From Bacteroidota bacterium (GTDB lineage Bacteria; Bacteroidota; Rhodothermia; Rhodothermales; Bin80), in contig JAPPBZ010000249.1 of the NCBI GenBank assembly GCA_026702635.1, positions 1 to 6,773 on the forward strand: 6,773 nucleotides of DNA, written 5' to 3'. The stretch's first letter is position 1, and the number at the start of each line of letters is the position of its first letter. This document shows, piece after piece, positions 4,104 through 6,773 of the stretch. The notes under the pieces are model-generated. The model searched no databases, was not told the DNA's origin, and saw only the letters and a list, made by a program, of their open reading frames with translations. The position numbers and the translations under genes were made by a program.

Positions 4104-6773
4104 CTACCTCCAGTCGGCGGTATACGTTAGGCGTGCACTCGCAAGACGACCCAATCTAGGAGACCCGACGAACTCCCGGTGGTTGCTGTTTGTCGCGTTG
4201 TTAATGCCAATATCTGCCCGGAGCACAGAATTAATCTCATAGCCAGCACCTATATCCAAGACGAAATAGGATGGAACATCGCCTATGTAGGGTCCCGAAA
4301 CCACGGGAAATCCCTTCACATAACGGCCAGATGCATTCACACTAAACCCACTCTGATGTTCGTACTGCCCTCCCAGTTTGAACTTGAAACTCGGTGCATT
4401 TAATGCCAGAACTTTGTCTTCAAGCTCTTCATTCAGTTCAGTATGATCAAAGAAATCATCGCTCACCCAAGATATATTGCCAAACAATGAAAGGGCACGT
4501 GAGACAATGACCTGAAGTGAAACATCCATCCCGTAATATGAAATATCTCCAAAATTTGGATAGGACAGCATCATCTCGGGAACCTGACCGATCCCCGGAT
4601 TATTCTCATTCGGTTGTACGATTGCGATCGGTGTCTCTGCAGTAGGCAGTGAACCACCTGCGACATCGACCAGCAGTTGGGCCGCCTGCTCCGCACTCAA
4701 ACCGAAAAGTCCAAGTGTTGCGGCTAGTGTGGTATTGTTCGAAATTCCTGTGGAAATGTCGCGAACAAGATCTTGGGGCAAAGTTGGAACCAGGACAAAT
4801 GGCGTTCGCACTTGAAGAGCCCCTACAAAATTCTTTTTTGTCGCGTAATAGGCATCTACCGCAAACAATACATTGTCACCAAGAATCCCCTTGTACCCCA
4901 CCTCAAAGGCCTGGGAAATCGTTTGCTCAAGAGGACCAACATTTTCCACATCTGTCACTCCCAGGTTAATTTCGGCCGTACTCAGATTCAGTGCCCCCAA
5001 AACTCCTGGACTGAACCCCTGTACAACCGTTGCCTCGGGACTCAATGCCGCCTTGAGAGCCGCAATCAACGGTACAGGCACGTTGAGACCATTCGCCGCC
5101 AGCAGCGCGGCAATGTCCTCATCAGGGGTCGCGGCAAGAGACTGATACATGAGACCATAAACCAACCCCGTACTGATCCCTACCGGAGTCGGAGCTCCCT
5201 CCGCCCCTGGCAACAGACTTGATGCAACAAGGTCCGTTGAAGCACCCAAATTCAGATACTCTGGATTGCGCATATAGGTGAAACCGGTAGCAGCCCCGCG
5301 CCCACGTACTTTAATATCAGTTCCAGGTATGGTTGCAGCGACCAAATCCAACCAGTTGCTGCTCGCTGTAGGCGATGAGAAACTGCGGTTATAAGTTGCA
5401 CGGAAACTCGAATTCGGAGTGGGCTTGACTACTAGGCCAACACGTGGCGATAACTGGAATTTATCAACCACATTGTTATAATCTCCGCGCAGTGCAAGTA
5501 TTAGTTCAGTGCGATTGGTGAAGTTTGTTGTTGACTGTGCATACAGTCCATATTCATCAATATTGTCGTGGTCTTCGTTACGTCCCAGAACTGTCCCTCT
5601 TGTGTCTGGACGAGTCAGCTCCAGATCAAACCCCATGATCAACGACTGCCGTGTACCAAGTTGCATGTCATACTGAGCCTGCATCACATACTGACGAGAA
5701 TATTCAACAACTGGATCGCCCCCATAGACATAGGTGTCACCCGTATTATTTGCATTCACAAAAAATTGTGCAAAAAATCCTCCTCTGGATAACCGAGCCT
5801 GCCCAAACGAATATCGATAATTGTCCCCCTGTATCGTGCCAATCCCGCTTAAAACCGTCCCATTGAGCGCAGCTGTTCCAGCATTCAAAGACAATGTCGT
5901 TTGGGAACCAAGCCGAAAATCCAAGTTCCCTGCGATCGTATACTTGCTGAATTCTGTATCCCGCTCGCCATCTATGAGAATCTGTACCGCATCTTCCGGA
6001 TCGGGACACCGATCGAATTCGCGGGCATCTAGGAAAGACTGTTCGCAGGATTGAAGAGCAAAATCATTCGCGGTCGCATAAGATCCAGTAACCTTTACCC
6101 CAACGCGTTTACCCAGCACACCTGCAACACGGGCTTGTACATTCATATGCGAGCGCTCTCCGCCGCTGACAGAAACTGTGGCCCCCGGATGCGAAAATGC
6201 GTCTTTCGTAATGTAGTGCACGACACCTGCATCAACACCCGCGCCGTAGAGTGCGGACCCAGGGCCTCGCACGATTTCCACCCGGTCAAGATCTACCGAA
6301 AGATTCGGCATCAGGCTGTGAAGATTTACATTTACTGAGGCCGAGCCGGCGTCACGGTAATCGGTCAAAACCAGGGTCGCGCCGGAAAACACATTGTTGA
6401 ACCCACGCAGAACAACTTCATTTCGGTCTACACCAGTTTGGGCGATATCAAGTCCAGTGACATTCCGTAGGGACATAACCGTTGAGGGCACAACTGCACG
6501 TGCTAGATCCTCGACCAAAATGACATCAATGGATGCGGGTGCATCCAATATTTTCTCTTGACGTCGGCTGGCGGTGACCTGGACCTGATCCAGATCAATA
6601 CCACCCACCAGTTCTATATTCAGTACGAAGTTCTCTTCTTCGGCGAGATTAACTTCTATTTCAGTTGATCTGTAGCCGATGTAGGACACCCGTATCAAAC
6701 TGACGCCTGCAGGCAGTTCGCTAAGGGTGTACTGCCCATTCGCGTCCGTAGCAGTTCCCTGCCCTGAGCCTAC
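4104..6773 (-). CDS. TonB-dependent outer-membrane receptor, C-terminal 889 residues (start outside window)
   Basis: The frame is open at the right edge, so the signal peptide and true start are missing. The visible part begins inside a carboxypeptidase-regulatory-like domain (ATDANGQYTLSELPAG, residues 7-22, then RVSYIGYRSTE). A TonB-box-like DLDQVQVTASRR follows at about 60-71. The plug (about 75-191) contains EVVLRGFNN and VEIVRGPGSALYGAGVDAG / VVHYITK (165-190). The remaining roughly 700 residues are a 22-strand-type barrel, with alternating strands such as RTELILALRGDYN and SFRATYNRSFSSPTASS, ending GRLASARLTYTADWR. It would bind a ligand at the cell surface and import it with TonB energy; the ligand is unknown. 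Odd points are two Ala/Leu-rich, probably helical insertions (about 546-577 and 680-707), a Cys pair in an early extracellular-type loop (243 and 256), and an Arg rather than an aromatic last residue. The TTG at 6698 is not the real start because the domain continues upstream of it. Confidence 0.95.
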   Translation of the reverse strand, partial: VGSGQGTATDANGQYTLSELPAGVSLIRVSYIGYRSTEIEVNLAEEENFVLNIELVGGIDLDQVQVTASRRQEKILDAPASIDVILVEDLARAVVPSTVMSLRNVTGLDIAQTGVDRNEVVLRGFNNVFSGATLVLTDYRDAGSASVNVNLHSLMPNLSVDLDRVEIVRGPGSALYGAGVDAGVVHYITKDAFSHPGATVSVSGGERSHMNVQARVAGVLGKRVGVKVTGSYATANDFALQSCEQSFLDAREFDRCPDPEDAVQILIDGERDTEFSKYTIAGNLDFRLGSQTTLSLNAGTAALNGTVLSGIGTIQGDNYRYSFGQARLSRGGFFAQFFVNANNTGDTYVYGGDPVVEYSRQYVMQAQYDMQLGTRQSLIMGFDLELTRPDTRGTVLGRNEDHDNIDEYGLYAQSTTNFTNRTELILALRGDYNNVVDKFQLSPRVGLVVKPTPNSSFRATYNRSFSSPTASSNWLDLVAATIPGTDIKVRGRGAATGFTYMRNPEYLNLGASTDLVASSLLPGAEGAPTPVGISTGLVYGLMYQSLAATPDEDIAALLAANGLNVPVPLIAALKAALSPEATVVQGFSPGVLGALNLSTAEINLGVTDVENVGPLEQTISQAFEVGYKGILGDNVLFAVDAYYATKKNFVGALQVRTPFVLVPTLPQDLVRDISTGISNNTTLAATLGLFGLSAEQAAQLLVDVAGGSLPTAETPIAIVQPNENNPGIGQVPEMMLSYPNFGDISYYGMDVSLQVIVSRALSLFGNISWVSDDFFDHTELNEELEDKVLALNAPSFKFKLGGQYEHQSGFSVNASGRYVKGFPVVSGPYIGDVPSYFVLDIGAGYEINSVLRADIGINNATNSNHREFVGSPRLGRLASARLTYTADWR

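Noticed and set aside
4773..5222. 149-codon plus-strand open frame
   Set aside because: It is antisense to the receptor barrel; the composition is that of a shadow frame.
6696..6698. TTG as the start of the large receptor
   Set aside because: The same frame continues to the window edge and encodes the preceding part of the carboxypeptidase-regulatory-like domain (DANGQYTLSELPAG), so the real start is outside.

Overview
The window reads as a piece of a Gram-negative chromosome from the Bacteroidota/Rhodothermota side of the FCB group. It carries two outer-membrane TonB-dependent receptors, both with a carboxypeptidase-regulatory-like (beta-sandwich) domain in front of the plug, which is the usual architecture in that group. 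Where a receptor start is visible there is no convincing Shine-Dalgarno sequence. Base composition looks moderate, with no obvious islands. The exact lineage cannot be fixed from this sequence.

All confident genes are on the minus strand, so transcription runs from high to low coordinates. First comes a large TonB-dependent receptor (4104-6773, start beyond the right edge). A 504-bp gap follows (3600-4103). Then comes a complete mutS2 (1461-3599), a 323-bp gap (1138-1460), and a second, unrelated TonB-dependent receptor (1-1137) whose C-terminal barrel runs off the left edge. The first 379 residues of that receptor, with its signal peptide, are visible.

The wide gaps argue against one operon. 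MutS2 is a cytosolic ATPase/Smr protein that acts on DNA recombination intermediates or collided ribosomes, depending on species. The receptors are energised importers in the outer membrane. Nothing in the sequence ties their functions together, and neither receptor has a SusD-type partner visible here.

The points most worth a second look are: (i) the 3600-4103 gap, which holds a 13-bp interrupted inverted repeat, a second hairpin, a roughly 100-codon frame with almost no start codons, and a 53-codon candidate ORF behind a good Shine-Dalgarno sequence; (ii) the MutS2 protein, in which the usual coiled coil between the ATPase and the KOW/Smr tail is largely replaced by a short Pro/Arg-rich linker; (iii) two Ala/Leu-rich, probably helical insertions in the barrel of the large receptor. 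I see no convincing evidence for a wholly new system in this window.
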